Shown in pieces: positions 33,110 through 45,200 of a DNA stretch of 64,000 bases. The translations under genes were made by a program, and so were the position numbers. The stretch is from Heterocephalus glaber (lineage: Eukaryota > Chordata > Mammalia > Rodentia > Bathyergidae): NCBI RefSeq assembly GCF_000247695.1, contig NW_004624784.1, positions 6,185,934 through 6,249,933 of the forward strand, given 5' to 3'. The notes below the pieces were generated by a model. That model made no database searches. It was not told the origin of the DNA and saw only the letters and a program-made list of their open reading frames with translations. Numbering within the stretch: the stretch's first letter is position 1; the number at the start of each line of letters is the position of its first letter.

Positions 33110-34615
33110 TTTTTTTGATGTGGTGGAATAAAGATACTAAAGGTCCTGAACATGTGGGTTTGGCCTCCTCTTTCCTGCTTCACCCAGAATGGAGAATGGG
33201 TGTGAGCCTTTGCATTCTTTCAGAGATGTTGTTATAGCATGAGCATCAGAGAGCCAGGAGCAAGCACCCTAAATTGAACATTACACAAGGCAATGTCCAT
33301 CAGCAAAAGCTTACTGATTCTTTTTATCTTACTTCTCAATTAGTTCAGAGCTTAAGCAAGGGAGACAGAGCCCATGTACTAGGCTCCCTGAAAGACACAA
33401 AAACCTATATTGCTGAGGTTAACCTATATTAAGACAATTCCATGGGGAAAGCATTCTCCATTCAGTATCCCTAGAAACAGTAGGAAACTCTGCCCAAGCA
33501 CACAGCCAAGGACTGAATTCTCATTTCCTAACATAAGATTCTGTATTATTGTTTCTAAAAGTGATTGTCCAGCTGGCTTTGTGACCCCTCAATCCCTCTG
33601 GTTGCTGTCTCAAAAACTTTTTCTACAAATTCAGAGAAATTAGTGATTATTTTATCTTTGTTAAGACGGGAAATTCATGTTTCCCACAAGGAGTCTTTTA
33701 GGCCTGACCTAGATAAAACCAAATGGGCTATCTCTGCATTCTTCTGGATTCAAAGAGTAGCAGCAAATGCTGAGAAGGGTGTGTGCTTTAGCACAGGGTG
33801 CAATGAATTTGAGTCTTCCTTAATTAAAAAGGGATTTAGGGAATTTACTTTATCAAGATCCTTGGATGATTCAAAGAACACATTTTTTTGAGATAAGTGA
33901 TCATGTTACGGAGAGTAATATGAGATATTATTAAGGATTCCATAAATATTTAGAGAATGACAAAGAATTTTAATGATGCATGGTAGAAAATTTTCCTTCT
34001 TCTAAAAAATAATTCAAACTAATGGAAGATCTTGAAAGACATCTCAACTATTTCATTCCAGGCCTCACATAAAAACAGAGATAGGTCCTGAGATGGTGCT
34101 ATGAAAAAGGAGCCACTTCACAACCTTTTTGATATTTCAGTCCTGACTTTAACTATTAAGTGAAATTCAAGTGAACTATAGAAAGCATCTTCTCAGGATT
34201 GCCTTTCTGGATTCATAGATAAACTCCCAAGAGTAGATGCCAGTAGTTTATACTGTCAGCCTTTCTGATCAAAGATGTGTCTATTGTTCAGGGATTATCT
34301 GCAGATTATCATCTCTGTAAATCATTGAATCATATAGTACAGAACAGGAATTGACTTTACAAATTATTTATTCCACCATTCCACTTGACCAGCAGATAAA
34401 CTAGAGTGTAAACCCACAGGCAATTAAAGGCACCATCAGGAACCACCTCCAACCCCTGAAAGTTGCAATTTTTTCACTATATATGATGCTGAAAGGAGGA
34501 ATTAGAAAATTTGGCACTTGTAGATTGAAGTAGAGGGATAAAGGTAATATATGAAAAAGAAAATTATCCTAATATCTGGTATAACATTCCTTATGGTCGT
34601 AGGGGTGGGGGTATC
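33110..34615. other. Non-coding sequence, no recognised feature
   Basis: Two overlapping plus frames (33410-33643 and 33565-33891, 77 and 108 codons) have no motif or exon context. No repeat was named. Confidence 0.4.
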
Positions 34616-34624
34616 TGCCTTTAC

Positions 34625-34995
34625 TTGAAAAAATACCTGCTATGAATACCATTGACCAGATGACTTAAACAACAGATATTTCTTTTCTTACAGTTCTACA
34701 GTCTGGACGTTGGAAAGGCAGCAGTCAGGTGTTGGTGAGGTCACTCTTCCTGGCCTAAAGATGGCTGACTTCTAACTGCCCTCCCATTCAGTAGAGAAGA
34801 AAGAAGAGCAAAGAAATAAATCTCTGGTATCTCCTTTTAAAAGGGCACTAATCCTATCATGAGGACTCCACCCTCATGACATCATCTAAACCCAATCATT
34901 TTAGAAAGGCCTCACCTCCAAATAACATCACATAGGATCAGGACTTCAAAATTTGCATTTGGATTGGGGGATACAATTCAGTTCACAGCACTAAG
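34625..34995 (-). mobile_element. MLT1-type LTR, antisense
   Basis: GACTTAAACAACAGATATTTCTTTTCTTACAGTTCTACAGTCTGGACG, then TCTCCTTTTAAAAGGGCACTAATCC, ATGAGGACTCCACCCTCATGACATCATC, and CATTTGGATTGGGGGATACAATTCAGTTCACAGCA are the antisense MLT1 blocks in order. Confidence 0.8.
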
Positions 34996-35196
34996 ACGCT
35001 TGGAAGGAACAGACTCTAAGGACACTGCAAGCTGAGACATCAAAAGTGATCATTTCAAGCATCAGAATATTTTATGTAATTCCAATGACATTTTCTGTAT
35101 GAGAGTAATTCATACCATTATAAATGTTTTCCAATGTGAATCATATTACAAAATCCTTAATTTTATATTTCATTTAAATTAATGAGGAAAAAGTTT

Positions 35197-35366
35197 ATAA
35201 TATATTTTAAACAAAGTGTTACTATATAATATTAACAACTATAATTGTAGTTAATAACTAAAACCTCTTGGAAAAGATGAAAATATATTTTAATATATTT
35301 ACTATATAATACTTAAGTGTTACTAGAATTGTAGTTAATAACTAAAACCTCTTGGAAAAGATGAAA
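35197..35366. repeat. 84-bp tandem duplication
   Basis: The 40-bp stretch at 35243-35282 recurs without change at 35327-35366 (ends in CTCTTGGAAAAGATGAAA). Sequence to the left of each copy (ATATATTTTAA...ACTATATAATA) also aligns with small changes, giving a period of about 84 bp. The identity of the right half suggests a fairly recent event or conversion. Confidence 0.8.
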
Positions 35367-35912
35367 GAAATATTTGATTCAGATGCAACTTTGACTAAAA
35401 TATTTACTTTAGAAATAAAAACATTCTTATTTTGGTATATCACTATGTATAATTAAAATCAATATTTTATAGAAAGGCTGGTTATTTTATACTCTAAAAG
35501 CTTTTGTCAATTCATGAGTAAAATCTGCAATTATAAATTTTTTTAAAAAGTGAACATTAAATTGTTTTAAATGAGAAAGAACTTTTTTCTATACAAGAAC
35601 TGTAATGTAATGACATTGGTGGTGGTTGTAGTGTATGGATAGTATAAGAAATAAGACAATAGAAAATTGTGAGAGGCAAGGAGAACTGCCAAATTAACCA
35701 AAGGCAGAGATATCATGGAGGTGACAGACATAATTAGGGGGAATCTCCTGTTGTGGGATACTTGAAGGGCTTTGATGTAAGGGATGCCTAATATTCAGAT
35801 TTTTAGTCTGCTTACATTTGCTTTAGTGGAAACATCCTCTGCTCCTCAAAATTTCAGTTGATTTTACTACACAAACAATATGCTCTATGAAGTGAGTCTT
35901 CTTTTGGGAATC

Positions 35913-36039
35913 AAAAAAAGGGCCTAGTGGGCCAGGGATTTAGCTCAGTGGTTTCACCGCCTGCTGCACAAGTGCAAGGACCCGAGTTCGATCCCCAGTA
36001 CCGAAAAACAAAACAAAACAACAAAAAAAAGGGCCTAGT
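35913..36039 (+). mobile_element. ID-type SINE with TSD
   Basis: The body (35929-36023) has GGGCCAGGGATTTAGCTCAG, CTGCTGCACAAGTGCAAGGACC and CGAGTTCGATCCCCAGTACC, with a (CAAAA)n tail. Direct repeats AAAAAAAGGGCCTAGT flank it (35913-35928 and 36024-36039). Subfamily B. Confidence 0.92.
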
Positions 36040-37376
36040 TTTACACTTTAAATTTCTCTACACAATAATGGATATATAGACTGACAAAACTATCCATGAA
36101 CTCTTAGAAAGCCAAAGATGACCTAGAAAATGTAACCCCTCTCATTAATATAGAAGCCAATGTTACCTGGATCCCAAAAAGCAGGGAGCCTTCAGCTAAC
36201 ATGGCTTAAACAAAACATCACAAGCATTTATTCCATGTGGACCAAAGACATTATCAAGGCCTATCTTGAGAAGACTTCATGTGGAGAAAGACCCGCCTTA
36301 CTGAATATCTTAAGGTTATGTCCAGGCCCCCAGCTCTCAGCTAAGCAATTCCTAGTGAGACAGCTGATGTATCAACTGTCTTCTTTCTCTCTTAGTCACC
36401 AAGAAAAGCCAAAGGTTCTTTTTCTTTTTCTTTTTTTAAAGGCTAACATATACATGTAGTGTTTTCTTTGTTTGAGGGTGGGAGAAAGTAAAAACTTTCA
36501 AGTAAGTTGTCTTTTCTTTCCCATAAGTGATCAGACCATCTTATTTGAGTATTTATAAAAACAGTTACACTTTAGAGGCACATGTTTCATTCCCTCTCCC
36601 AGCCCTGATGAAAGATGACTCCAAATGTAATAAAAAAGGGCTCCAGAGAAATCTGTTTATTTACTCCAAATATCTCAGCTAATGAGAAAGCCAGTCTGAA
36701 CTCCTTTTCCTCAAGGCCTTTGCAGCCAAGCTCCCTGGCAGCATCCTTGGCGTGGGCACTCTGATCTGCTCCTTCTGCCTCTATGGTTCTGTGAGGCCCA
36801 CTCTCACTCCAAGCTTCTCATTATTAGAAACCCATCACTCACCCCTGCTGATGCCTTTATTGTGCTCCCCCCAGCCCCACTAGCCTCTACAGTCCCCTCT
36901 CCCTCACTCCACTCCATCCCTCCCACTCTCTCATCCTTAGGTGTGGCTCCGGGCAAGAAGCTGCCTTTGATGGATTCCACAGACCTCTGACCTCACTTTG
37001 AAGTCCCCACAGTTTAATCAAACATGCCTACCCCAAGACTCAGCACTGCTCCCTGCACTGGCTTACAAACTCATTAGGAAGCCTGAAGGATCTGAGGGAC
37101 CCAGTTTGCCTCTTATGTGAGAGACTAATAAGGAGCTCTAAAGGAAAAAGAAGTGATGACTGCATATGCACAACCAAGAAACCTGAGCTTCCTTTTGGAA
37201 GGAAGTAGAGAGGACTGCCCTTGTCTAGCTCTAACCAGGATTGCAGAGCTGAGGCTTTAGGGACAGAAAGACTGAGTTAGACAAGGGCTAGATCTCAGCT
37301 CTGCTTGGCTGAGATTGACCTTGGGCAGGCCATGTCCTCAGAGTTTTTGACTGGTAATCACCCCTTTAAGTCTTTG
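36040..37376. other. Non-coding sequence, slightly GC-richer in part
   Basis: The part 36700-37000 is C/T-rich (CTCACTCCACTCCATCCCTCCCACTC) and has higher GC than its surroundings, but no open frame or CpG cluster. A MIR-like trace lies at 37270-37370 (GAGATTGACCTTGGGCAGGCC). The 99-codon frame at 36160-36459 has no motif. Confidence 0.4.
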
Positions 37377-37768
37377 TGAGATGTGTTAGTTACTTTTCTC
37401 TCACTGCTGAGACAAAATATCTGACACCCAAAGTTAGAGGGGAAAGGGTTTATTTGGCTTACAGTTCGCAGAGGTTTCAGTACATAACTGGCTGGCTCCA
37501 AGCCAGGAATGGCAAACAGGCATTTCAGAGGAGAAACAACATGGTGTGCACGAGGTAGCAAAGGCAACAAGGGACTTAACTGTCTTTCTGCTCCTTTTAT
37601 CTTATTCAGACTACTGGGATTAGGGTGGTGCCAAACCAATCACTCATGTGCAGTGGTTTAGTAACCACACACCCTTAATCCTAGCACCACGAATTCCAGA
37701 TTTAGCTACCTTAGAAAAAGACTGAATGAGGCTTTGGGGGGAATCTAGACATAAGCCACAACATGAGG
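37377..37768 (-). mobile_element. LTR of the MaLR-like AATAAACC family, antisense
   Basis: The LTR (37382-37763) starts TGTGTTAGTTACTTTTCTC and ends AAGCCACAACA on the plus strand. On the minus strand it carries AATAAACCC, a poly-A signal near the sense 3' end. Flanks TGAGA and TGAGG give a possible 5-bp TSD with one mismatch. It pairs closely with 31485-31888. The 93-codon minus frame inside is a by-product. Confidence 0.82.
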
Positions 37769-38558
37769 ATTAACTGACTAAAGTATTTAGCATAGTACAC
37801 AACAAAATATGATCCCCAAAGCATTAACTATTAGTCAGACCTTGGTAATCAACTGCTTTGAAACACTTCAAATTTGGTACTTGCTGCATTTTGTCAGAAA
37901 AATTTTGTCCTGATACTCATCATATGTTTGGAACTGAATGCATAAGCTGCAAATCATCAGGGTCAAACAACTGGTTTGGTATTCCTTGTTTTTGGTACTC
38001 GTCACACCTCCCAGAACCAATTAATGACAACTACTGAAGTACCACATTATTGTTGTTTCTAGAATTCAACTACAGTGAATGGTAAAGCCTTCACTGGGCA
38101 GCCCACAGAGACACACATTTGTCCTCCCACTGAGATTGCTAGGAGTTTGAGGTGAAGGAGTAATTTCCTATCATTTAAGATGGTATTGTATATTCAGATA
38201 CCATTAATTATCTAAGTCCTAAGAGAATAGTCATAAAATTATTTAAGTGGCTAACAGCCATTGCCCATTGACTTTGGACTAAGTAATTGGATGAGCAATT
38301 GAAATATAACCATAACACTTTGGTAAATTTTATACTCCAAATTTTACATAAAAGGAAATGGAGACTGAAAGTTTGCATGACTTGTTTAAGGGTCTTGTAT
38401 CAGCCACAGAAATCAATTCACCCAATCTTGAAGAGATGATGAAGCACCCAGAAACTAACAACAATGTTAAGCTGTTAGCATCCCTAGGCTTAAAAGGACT
38501 GAGTAAGGTTTACTAAGGAGAAATGATGTTATCTTAATCCAGGGAGACCCACAGCCAT

Positions 38559-38663
38559 AAAGAGTAGCCCCCCGGGCCAGGAATTTAGCTCAGTGGCACC
38601 GAGCCTGCCTCACAAGCACAAGGTTCTGAGTTCGATCCATGGTACCACAAAAAAAGAGTAGCC
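38559..38663 (+). mobile_element. ID-type SINE with TSD
   Basis: The body (38570-38652) has GGCCAGGAATTTAGCTCAG and GAGTTCGATCCATGGTACC. Direct repeats AAAGAGTAGCC flank it (38559-38569 and 38653-38663). It has the GCCTCACAAGCACAAGGTTC form. Confidence 0.9.
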
Positions 38664-38669
38664 ACTCAA

Positions 38670-39320
38670 CAGAACCTATTGCTGTAACAGGGAGGCAAGA
38701 AAGGGACAGGGGATAATAGCTGTATTGGAATTAAGCACTTATATCTCAACCATTCTCTTCTTGTGAACTCTGATATCTTGCTGGTACCCCCCCCCCATTG
38801 AGTGATCCCAACAAGAAACCAGAGGACAAGGGAGCTGGTGTGAGGCAGTCCATAGAGGTCAGTATTCCTAAGCATAGGGAGAAATTGAGGAGGAAGACTA
38901 GACTATGGGCTGAGGAGTACAAATACAAATGGAGAAAAATCTAGAGCCACTCAGCTTCAAAATGGGAAATGTAGGACCTCACTCAACTTGGAAGTCCAAC
39001 ACCAAGTTCAGTTTCCACTAAACAGATATTAGCATAGGTTTCTTCAGTAAATGAATCCAAATTCCACTTATATTCCAAATATAAGTGAATAAAAATTATA
39101 GAACTAAACAAATCTGAATTTGAATCCAAGGACCATTATCATCTTTCTCTGACCCTTTATGAAAGTGTTTGTCCCGTTTGGCTCATTCCAAGACTCATGC
39201 CTCTTCTGTACTGAGGACCCTTTTGGGGGAAGCAGCCCTGCTGAGTTAACTGCCTTACCCCCCACCTCAACCTCACTCACCCTCACAGAATTATGGTAAA
39301 TTATAGAGTCTCCATTTGGT
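38670..39320. other. Non-coding sequence, no recognised feature
   Basis: No repeat or gene was named. A C9 run lies near 38788. Short minus frames have no motifs. Confidence 0.4.
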
Positions 39321-39324
39321 TACA

Positions 39325-39610
39325 CAGCACAACACATTCAACAAACATCTACCATGTGCTAGAAACTCCTCAAGGCTCTCGAAGTCAACAGGGAAAAAGT
39401 AGGCAATAATTTCTGTCTCTGTGGGGCTTTCATTCAATAATATAACAACTAAGCAAAAATTTTCATATATTAGATGATGACAAAGGCTAGGAAAAAATAA
39501 AGCAGAGAAGGAGTATGAGGGGTAATAGCATGGGGGAGTGCTTACCCCTTCAAATAGGGTGGTCAGAGAAGGCCTCATCAAGAGGTTGAAAATATGGAAT
39601 GATTCCCAAA
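39325..39610 (-). repeat. L2-like fragment, antisense
   Basis: ACACATTCAACAAACATCTACCATGTGCTAG, TCTGTGGGGCTTTCATTCAATAATATAAC, GATGATGACAAAGGCTAGG and AATAGGGTGGTCAGAGAAGGCCTCATCAAGAGG are ordered as in antisense L2. The 108-codon minus frame overlies it. Confidence 0.7.
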
Positions 39611-39614
39611 TTTG

Positions 39615-41330
39615 CATGTCATGTAAATGTTAGTTATTATTACTGTCAAAGAAAATTGAAGATTCTGACAAGCTATTCACTCAATTGTTTTTCCCCCACA
39701 GATGCCAAGGGCATGCACTTACAAAGGTTTGAAAATTGCTCTTAGATACTGTGGGTTTAGCACAAGGATACAAGTGAATATAGGATAACACAGACTACTA
39801 TACATTTCTCTCCTTAGCTGCTCTCAGTTCCAGCAATTTTAAGGCTAAGACATAGAACAGCTCTCAGAGAAAAATGGGTCACCTTTGGGAAAACAGACTT
39901 TGAGCTCATATAACTCGCCCTTTCTGAGTGTATTTGAGAAGTAAGTGTTGGCTGGCTTGGGTTGCTGACATTTCATATGGACTCCTCTATTGGAGAGAGC
40001 TCTTACACAAGTTAGGTCAAAAACAGCATCTTCTCTTGTGATCATCTATTGTTGGATGTTCTTGGTTTGATGCAGAATAGCCAGAATAGGCCAAAGTATA
40101 CTGAAACAGTAAATTAACTGAAATCCCAGGAGCCTAACCCAGTAAAAAGTTTATTTGTGACACATTCAACATCTATTCTTGATTTGATAACCATCAAAGA
40201 TAGCCCCTTCCAAGACTGCTTCAATCTTATGCCTCCACCAACTCTACATACAACTTCCTCTTCAATAGTACAGGAAGACAGTGCCTGCACATTTCAGGTG
40301 TGCTCTGGCATTTCACCCTGGAAGTGATGAGTACTACATTTGCTCATAAATTCATTGTCCAGATAGAGTGATATGGCATCATGGCCCTACCTTCTGACAA
40401 TAAGGTCATGTGACTACTTCTCTACCAGGAACAAAAGAGAGCAGATGTTGGAGAGGTTTAGCACTATCTACCAGAATTGCTTTCCCTGCTTCAGGTAGCT
40501 GGGCAAGGCAGTAAAAGGGGTTGTAGGCCATGGGTACTAGCTTAGCGCATTTTGTACAGAAAGAATGGCTAAAAGCTACTTTCTCCAGAAGGTGTCTATT
40601 AGAGCTTCCTGGATTACTTTCTACTACATACCCAAAACAAAACATGACAATAAGCCTTTTGAAAATTCTTTGTAAATCCATTGAGTTTAATGTTATTTCT
40701 TAAGTGGGATTAATGTTATTTCTTAACGATATAGACCATAAAAATTACTGTGAAAGTCATACAGCAGTAGTTTGTCAAAATTCATATCTAGTGAATACAT
40801 AACTTGCCCTCAAGGACAAGGGATTACTTAATTAGTCTCTCTCAGAGGTTGCTGACAAAATGACTCAGCTACAAGAAACACTCACTAGCCTAACTACTTG
40901 TATATGACAGTGACTAGGTTTCCGTGTGTTAGAAAAGGTCTCCTAGAAGAGATGGTCTAAGTGTTCTTCATCATGCTCATCTTCCTGCATCATGAGGACA
41001 TCCTCACCCTCAACTGGTATTTCATAATTGTTGTATCAAAATTTAGACTACTGGTTATTTTTGATGAATGGAAAGGAGTGGGTGTAACTATGGAAATTCA
41101 TCAATAAATACCCGCTCATCTTGTCACCCAAAGTGGTGATATCAGTGTTTGTAGGATCTGTTTTCTCTAAGTCCTATTATACAGAAGTCTACTATGCAGT
41201 TATCCTTACATCAGTGACAGCCAAAATATTTCCTTCATCAGCTCTATTCTCTATCCACTCTCAGTAGATCCTCAGTAATTACTTAATATTTTCTGCTATG
41301 TTAACAGCTTCAGGAAGGATACTTGAGCAC
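39615..41330. other. Non-coding sequence; one 17-bp direct repeat
   Basis: TTAATGTTATTTCTTAA occurs at 40686-40702 and again at 40709-40725, a small direct repeat. No gene, RNA or named transposon was recognised. Confidence 0.45.
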
Positions 41331-41334
41331 TTAA

Positions 41335-41456
41335 AAATTCACAAAAGAGGCCGGGGATTTAGCTCGGTGGTTTCGCCACCTGCTGTGCAAGCATAAGGAC
41401 CCAAGTTTGATCCCTAGTACCAAAAAAGATAAATAAATAAATAAATTCACAAAAGA
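41335..41456 (+). mobile_element. ID-type SINE with TSD and (AAAT)n tail
   Basis: The body (41349-41442) has GGCCGGGGATTTAGCTCGG, CTGCTGTGCAAGCATAAGGACC and CAAGTTTGATCCCTAGTACC, followed by an (AAAT)n tail. Direct repeats AAATTCACAAAAGA flank it (41335-41348 and 41443-41456). Subfamily B. Confidence 0.92.
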
Positions 41457-42494
41457 ACTTTTGGGAGTACACACATCATGGTAACCAATCATTCTGGTCT
41501 TCTGAATGCCCTGAGTCCCAAAGAACTCTTCAGTCCTGAGGAAGACTGCACATGCAGACAACTGGTCACCTTATATAAGCCCACTGTAATTTTTTGATAA
41601 TGTTGGTGCATGCACATAAATGTACATTTTCCTATAGAGAAAGTCTAAGACTAGTCATATCCTCAAAGGGCCCATAAAAAATGAATACACCACTAATTAT
41701 GAATATTCCAGAAGAGCAGAGGATTAAAAATCTCTAACACCAATCACCAAGAAGAGATCTGAGGTGACTGAATAATGGAGCCCAGCACTTACTTCCTCCT
41801 TGATAAAGGACAACCAAAGTCACAAGTGTGTATCTGAATTTTGAGATGAGTGAATGTGGAAGAACACTGGGACTCATCAAGAGAACGATGAACTTTTTAA
41901 GATTCTGAGACCTGGAACAACAGTATAGTAGGAGAAACAAAATACCCTGGCACCTGCCATCCTGGCTCCACAGCTAGAGGAGGTATAGTCTCCTCTATAT
42001 ATGAATGAAAGGGTGAATCCCAGAACTATCAGTGCAGACACTGGCAATCTTAGCTGCTGGAAAGTTTCACAATCTTCACAGGCTTGCATAAAATAAGTAA
42101 CCTGAAATCTGCACAGTACTACACTTGCTTTGGAAAAGGATCTCACATCCTCCCCTCAAAGGATTCAGGAATGCAGTAGTCAGGAGAAGTGAGATCCTCT
42201 CTGAGTTTAGATTGATCTAGGGTTCAGAAACCCTTGCACATTCCCGCATCTGGAACTGCACAGATATTCCACTGTACTAGATTTGGGAGCATCATGAATG
42301 CAACTTGCCTCAGTAGATTTACTCTTACTCAAGCCCACTGGGTTACCTATACTGTAAGAGACAGATGCTAGAATGCAGAGGGCAATAATACTCTAGAGAG
42401 CCAGAAGACCAGGACATTTGACATCTGAGGCCAAAGGTGTGATTGGCTATATATGAACTTATTAAAAGTCCAGGAATAAGGCAAGGGACCACAC

Positions 42495-42850
42495 ACACAA
42501 AAAAAGCCAACAATATTTTGCCTCCAAGAAGCACACTTCATCTGTAAACACACACAGAGACTCAAAGTGAAAGGTCAAAAAATGATATCCTATGCAAATA
42601 AGCCTAAAGCAAGCAAGAATAACTATACTAAATCAGAAAAAAATGGACCTTAAAACAAAAGCTATAGGAAGTGACAAAGAAGGTTACTAGGCAATGATCA
42701 AGCAATCAATTCAACAAGATGTAACAACTGTAAGTTTATGTTCCAACAATGTTAGAACACTCAATTTTATAAAACTAAACACTATTAAATCTAAAGGGGG
42801 AGACAGGCTTCAATACAATAATACTGAAAACACTATGCTCACCAGGAAGT
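42495..42850 (+). mobile_element. L1 ORF2 5'-part fragment, degraded
   Basis: CTCCAAGAAGCACACTTCATCTGTAAACACACACAGAGACTCAAAGTGAAAGG, AGCAAGAATAACTATACTAAATCAG, GACAAAGAAGGTTACTAGGCAATGATC and CAATTCAACAAGATGTAACAAC match L1 ORF2 between endonuclease and reverse transcriptase. Stops and indels break the frame. The sequence at 41700-42490 may be further L1 or unrelated. I could not decide. Confidence 0.75.
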
Positions 42851-43128
42851 ACTAAGCACCACTCCCACCTGTCCACAGGAGATCCCTATGTTCACTTATT
42901 CAATATTTCTTAATTGCTCAGAGGTAAGTCTTGATGTTTCCCCCTGCCTCTTTCCTATCTTCTATTCAAGGGATATTCACAGATCATATGGATTCTTCTT
43001 GGCTAGCAAAGTTACCTAATTGTTCTTTGACATCATCCCTAAGGTCTGCGATGAAAATGTTTCCTTACTTTTGGACACAAAAATTTTTTCCTTGTCTCAC
43101 TGACTCATCTAATTTCTACATGTTTTAA

Positions 43129-43237
43129 AACATAAGAGCCTAGAGCCAGAGATTTAGCTCAGTGGTTTCGCTGCCTGCTGTGCAAGCACAAGGACCCGAA
43201 TTTGATCCCTGGTACCAAAAAATAACATAACAGCCTA
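43129..43237 (+). mobile_element. ID-type SINE with TSD
   Basis: The body (43143-43223) has GCCAGAGATTTAGCTCAG, CTGCTGTGCAAGCACAAGGACC and GAATTTGATCCCTGGTACC. Flanks AACATAAGAGCCTA (43129-43142) and AACATAACAGCCTA (43224-43237) differ at one base. Subfamily B. Confidence 0.9.
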
Positions 43238-43239
43238 AA

Positions 43240-44735
43240 GTTGAATGACATTTTTACATATAATCTTCAGGGACGTTTCTTCATTAATATTTTTAAGTAA
43301 GCAACGAGAAGAGTTTTCTCCCATCACAACAGATGGTGGAGTGAATTTAGACATAAAAATCAGTGCTTCAGACCTTAACAGCAGTCAGCTCCACAGCACT
43401 GAAATGCTTTGATACTTTGATGCCAACTTTATCAAGCACAAGTGAATAATCCACTCAATACTTAAATCATGCCTAATACCTAAAACAAGCGAGCAAAGTG
43501 GTTGTTCAGGACTGGATGAGTCAAATCATTTTTATAGAGCATATAACTAATTATGCCATTTCAACAAACAGATGGGGAGGCTTCACACATATTTTTAACT
43601 GATATGGATGACACTTTGATACCTCAGCTGCTGGAATTTTCACTGTGGATTCAGACCAGAGTAACTCTTTAATATCCTTCTTTCTTGCTCCTGTTATCTG
43701 TCAAGGAAAATCAGTGTTGTTACATGAGACCCAAACACATAGGTCAAGGTCATTAAGTTTTAGTGAATACACAGCCATTTCGAGAGTTCTCAACTCTTAT
43801 AAACTAAATCTCTTTTAACTAGTCCTCCTTCTCGGCAGCTCCTCTTTTCATGGCCAAATACTCTCCATACCTATCCATTGATACATCACAGATACCCGTT
43901 GAACAGTGTTGAGACATTTTTCCAATTTGCTCTTGAGTTTCCTCTATCAAGAGCTGCCATAAGCCAAGCTAGCTGCTCTCTAGGAGAGCCCTGATTCCGC
44001 ACAGAGATTCAGATGTGTCATGTGTGTCGGGTGAGACAGGATGAGGGTGTGAAACCAAAATTCATGAAACAAGAAACTTACTACTCACAGGTCCCAGAGA
44101 GGTTGGGGTGCTGAAAGGAGACTGACGGGAAGTCTAGAAGTCCATAACAGCAGAGAGCTCAATAAGCAAGGAGGAGCGAAAGGAAGCAAGAGATGTCTGG
44201 AAGGGCTTGCTTTAGGAAGCTCCACAACATTATCCCTTAGGCTTTCCCATGCAGGTTGTGGATTGGGTGGTTCAAAGAACACACCTACAAGGAAGGAAAC
44301 TGTTTACTGGACTCACGTGTTGACAATTAGTTTTTAACGTTGTCAGCAATTGTGAGATGTATTAGTTTCAGGTTAGTGAGAGAAACAAGAGGCTGAGCCT
44401 CTAGCCACACAATGAGGTAAAGTTTTTCTTAGGCCAAAGGCGACTAGGTATACCTGGGCTCCAGTTAATTAATGTCAGACCTAAACAGGGTACTGGGGCA
44501 ACACTAAATATGAGGTGTAAAAATTGAAATCCATCCCGTATCAATAAAATGGATGATTATGGCAGCATACTTGAGTGTTGCAGCCCAACAATATCACCTG
44601 AGGTGACTCAATAGGTAAATGATGGTGTAATCATTGCCTCTCCACACGAGTTCTCTGAATAAAAATAAGACATAAAAATTGCTATAGCATTATAAAATTA
44701 TCCATGTGTATTATAACAAAAGAAACAATGAAATA
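43240..44735. other. Non-coding sequence, no recognised feature
   Basis: No gene or named repeat was recognised. The minus frame at 44085-44282 is short, Pro/Leu-rich and without motif. Confidence 0.4.
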
Positions 44736-44739
44736 TATA

Positions 44740-45200
44740 TATAAAATAAAAAGTAAAAGCCACCAACTGTTCTCCCACTCCCCATCCACCTCATACCAAA
44801 TTCAAATAGCCTCAAAGATCACTATTATCAACAGATTGGTATTATCCTTTTATACATTTTTTGTGCACACATTTTCTTTTCATTTCTACAAATTTGCCTA
44901 TATTACATATTTCCTTTAACTTGCCGTATATCATTGATAAAAAGTTAAAGATATTCCAGGTCAGTACACAGAGATATGCTTTTATCTTTCTAATGGGTTT
45001 CAAATATGATATTGAAAGTTGTCTTTAAGTTTTTTATGGGGGGTCATTTTGTTTTTATTATTAGAAACACCTTATGAGCATTTTTATACCTATATCTTTG
45101 TACATTTATTTGTAGGATAAAATTTCTAGAAGCAGAATTGATAGATTAAAGCTGAGTACCTGTGAAATTTTGATTGACATTGCCGATTGATCATACAAAA
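44740..45200 (-). repeat. Old L1-like sequence, antisense
   Basis: ACCTTATGAGCATTTTTATACCTATATCTTTGTACATTTATTTGTAGGATAAAATTTCTAGAAGCAGAATTG follows the antisense L1M consensus ('taggataaattcctagaagtggaattgctgg'). The left part (CCACTCCCCATCCACC) fits the preceding block. Confidence 0.6.

Noticed and set aside
33565..33891. 108-codon plus-strand frame
   Set aside because: No recognisable domain, overlaps another frame, no splice or promoter context.
31485..37768. A single provirus bounded by the two LTRs
   Set aside because: The interior holds unrelated repeats and no retroviral gene, and outer flanks do not form a TSD.
41700..42490. L1 5' untranslated or ORF1 region upstream of the ORF2 fragment at 42495
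   Set aside because: Position suggests it, but I could not match the sequence to L1 blocks, so it was left uncalled.
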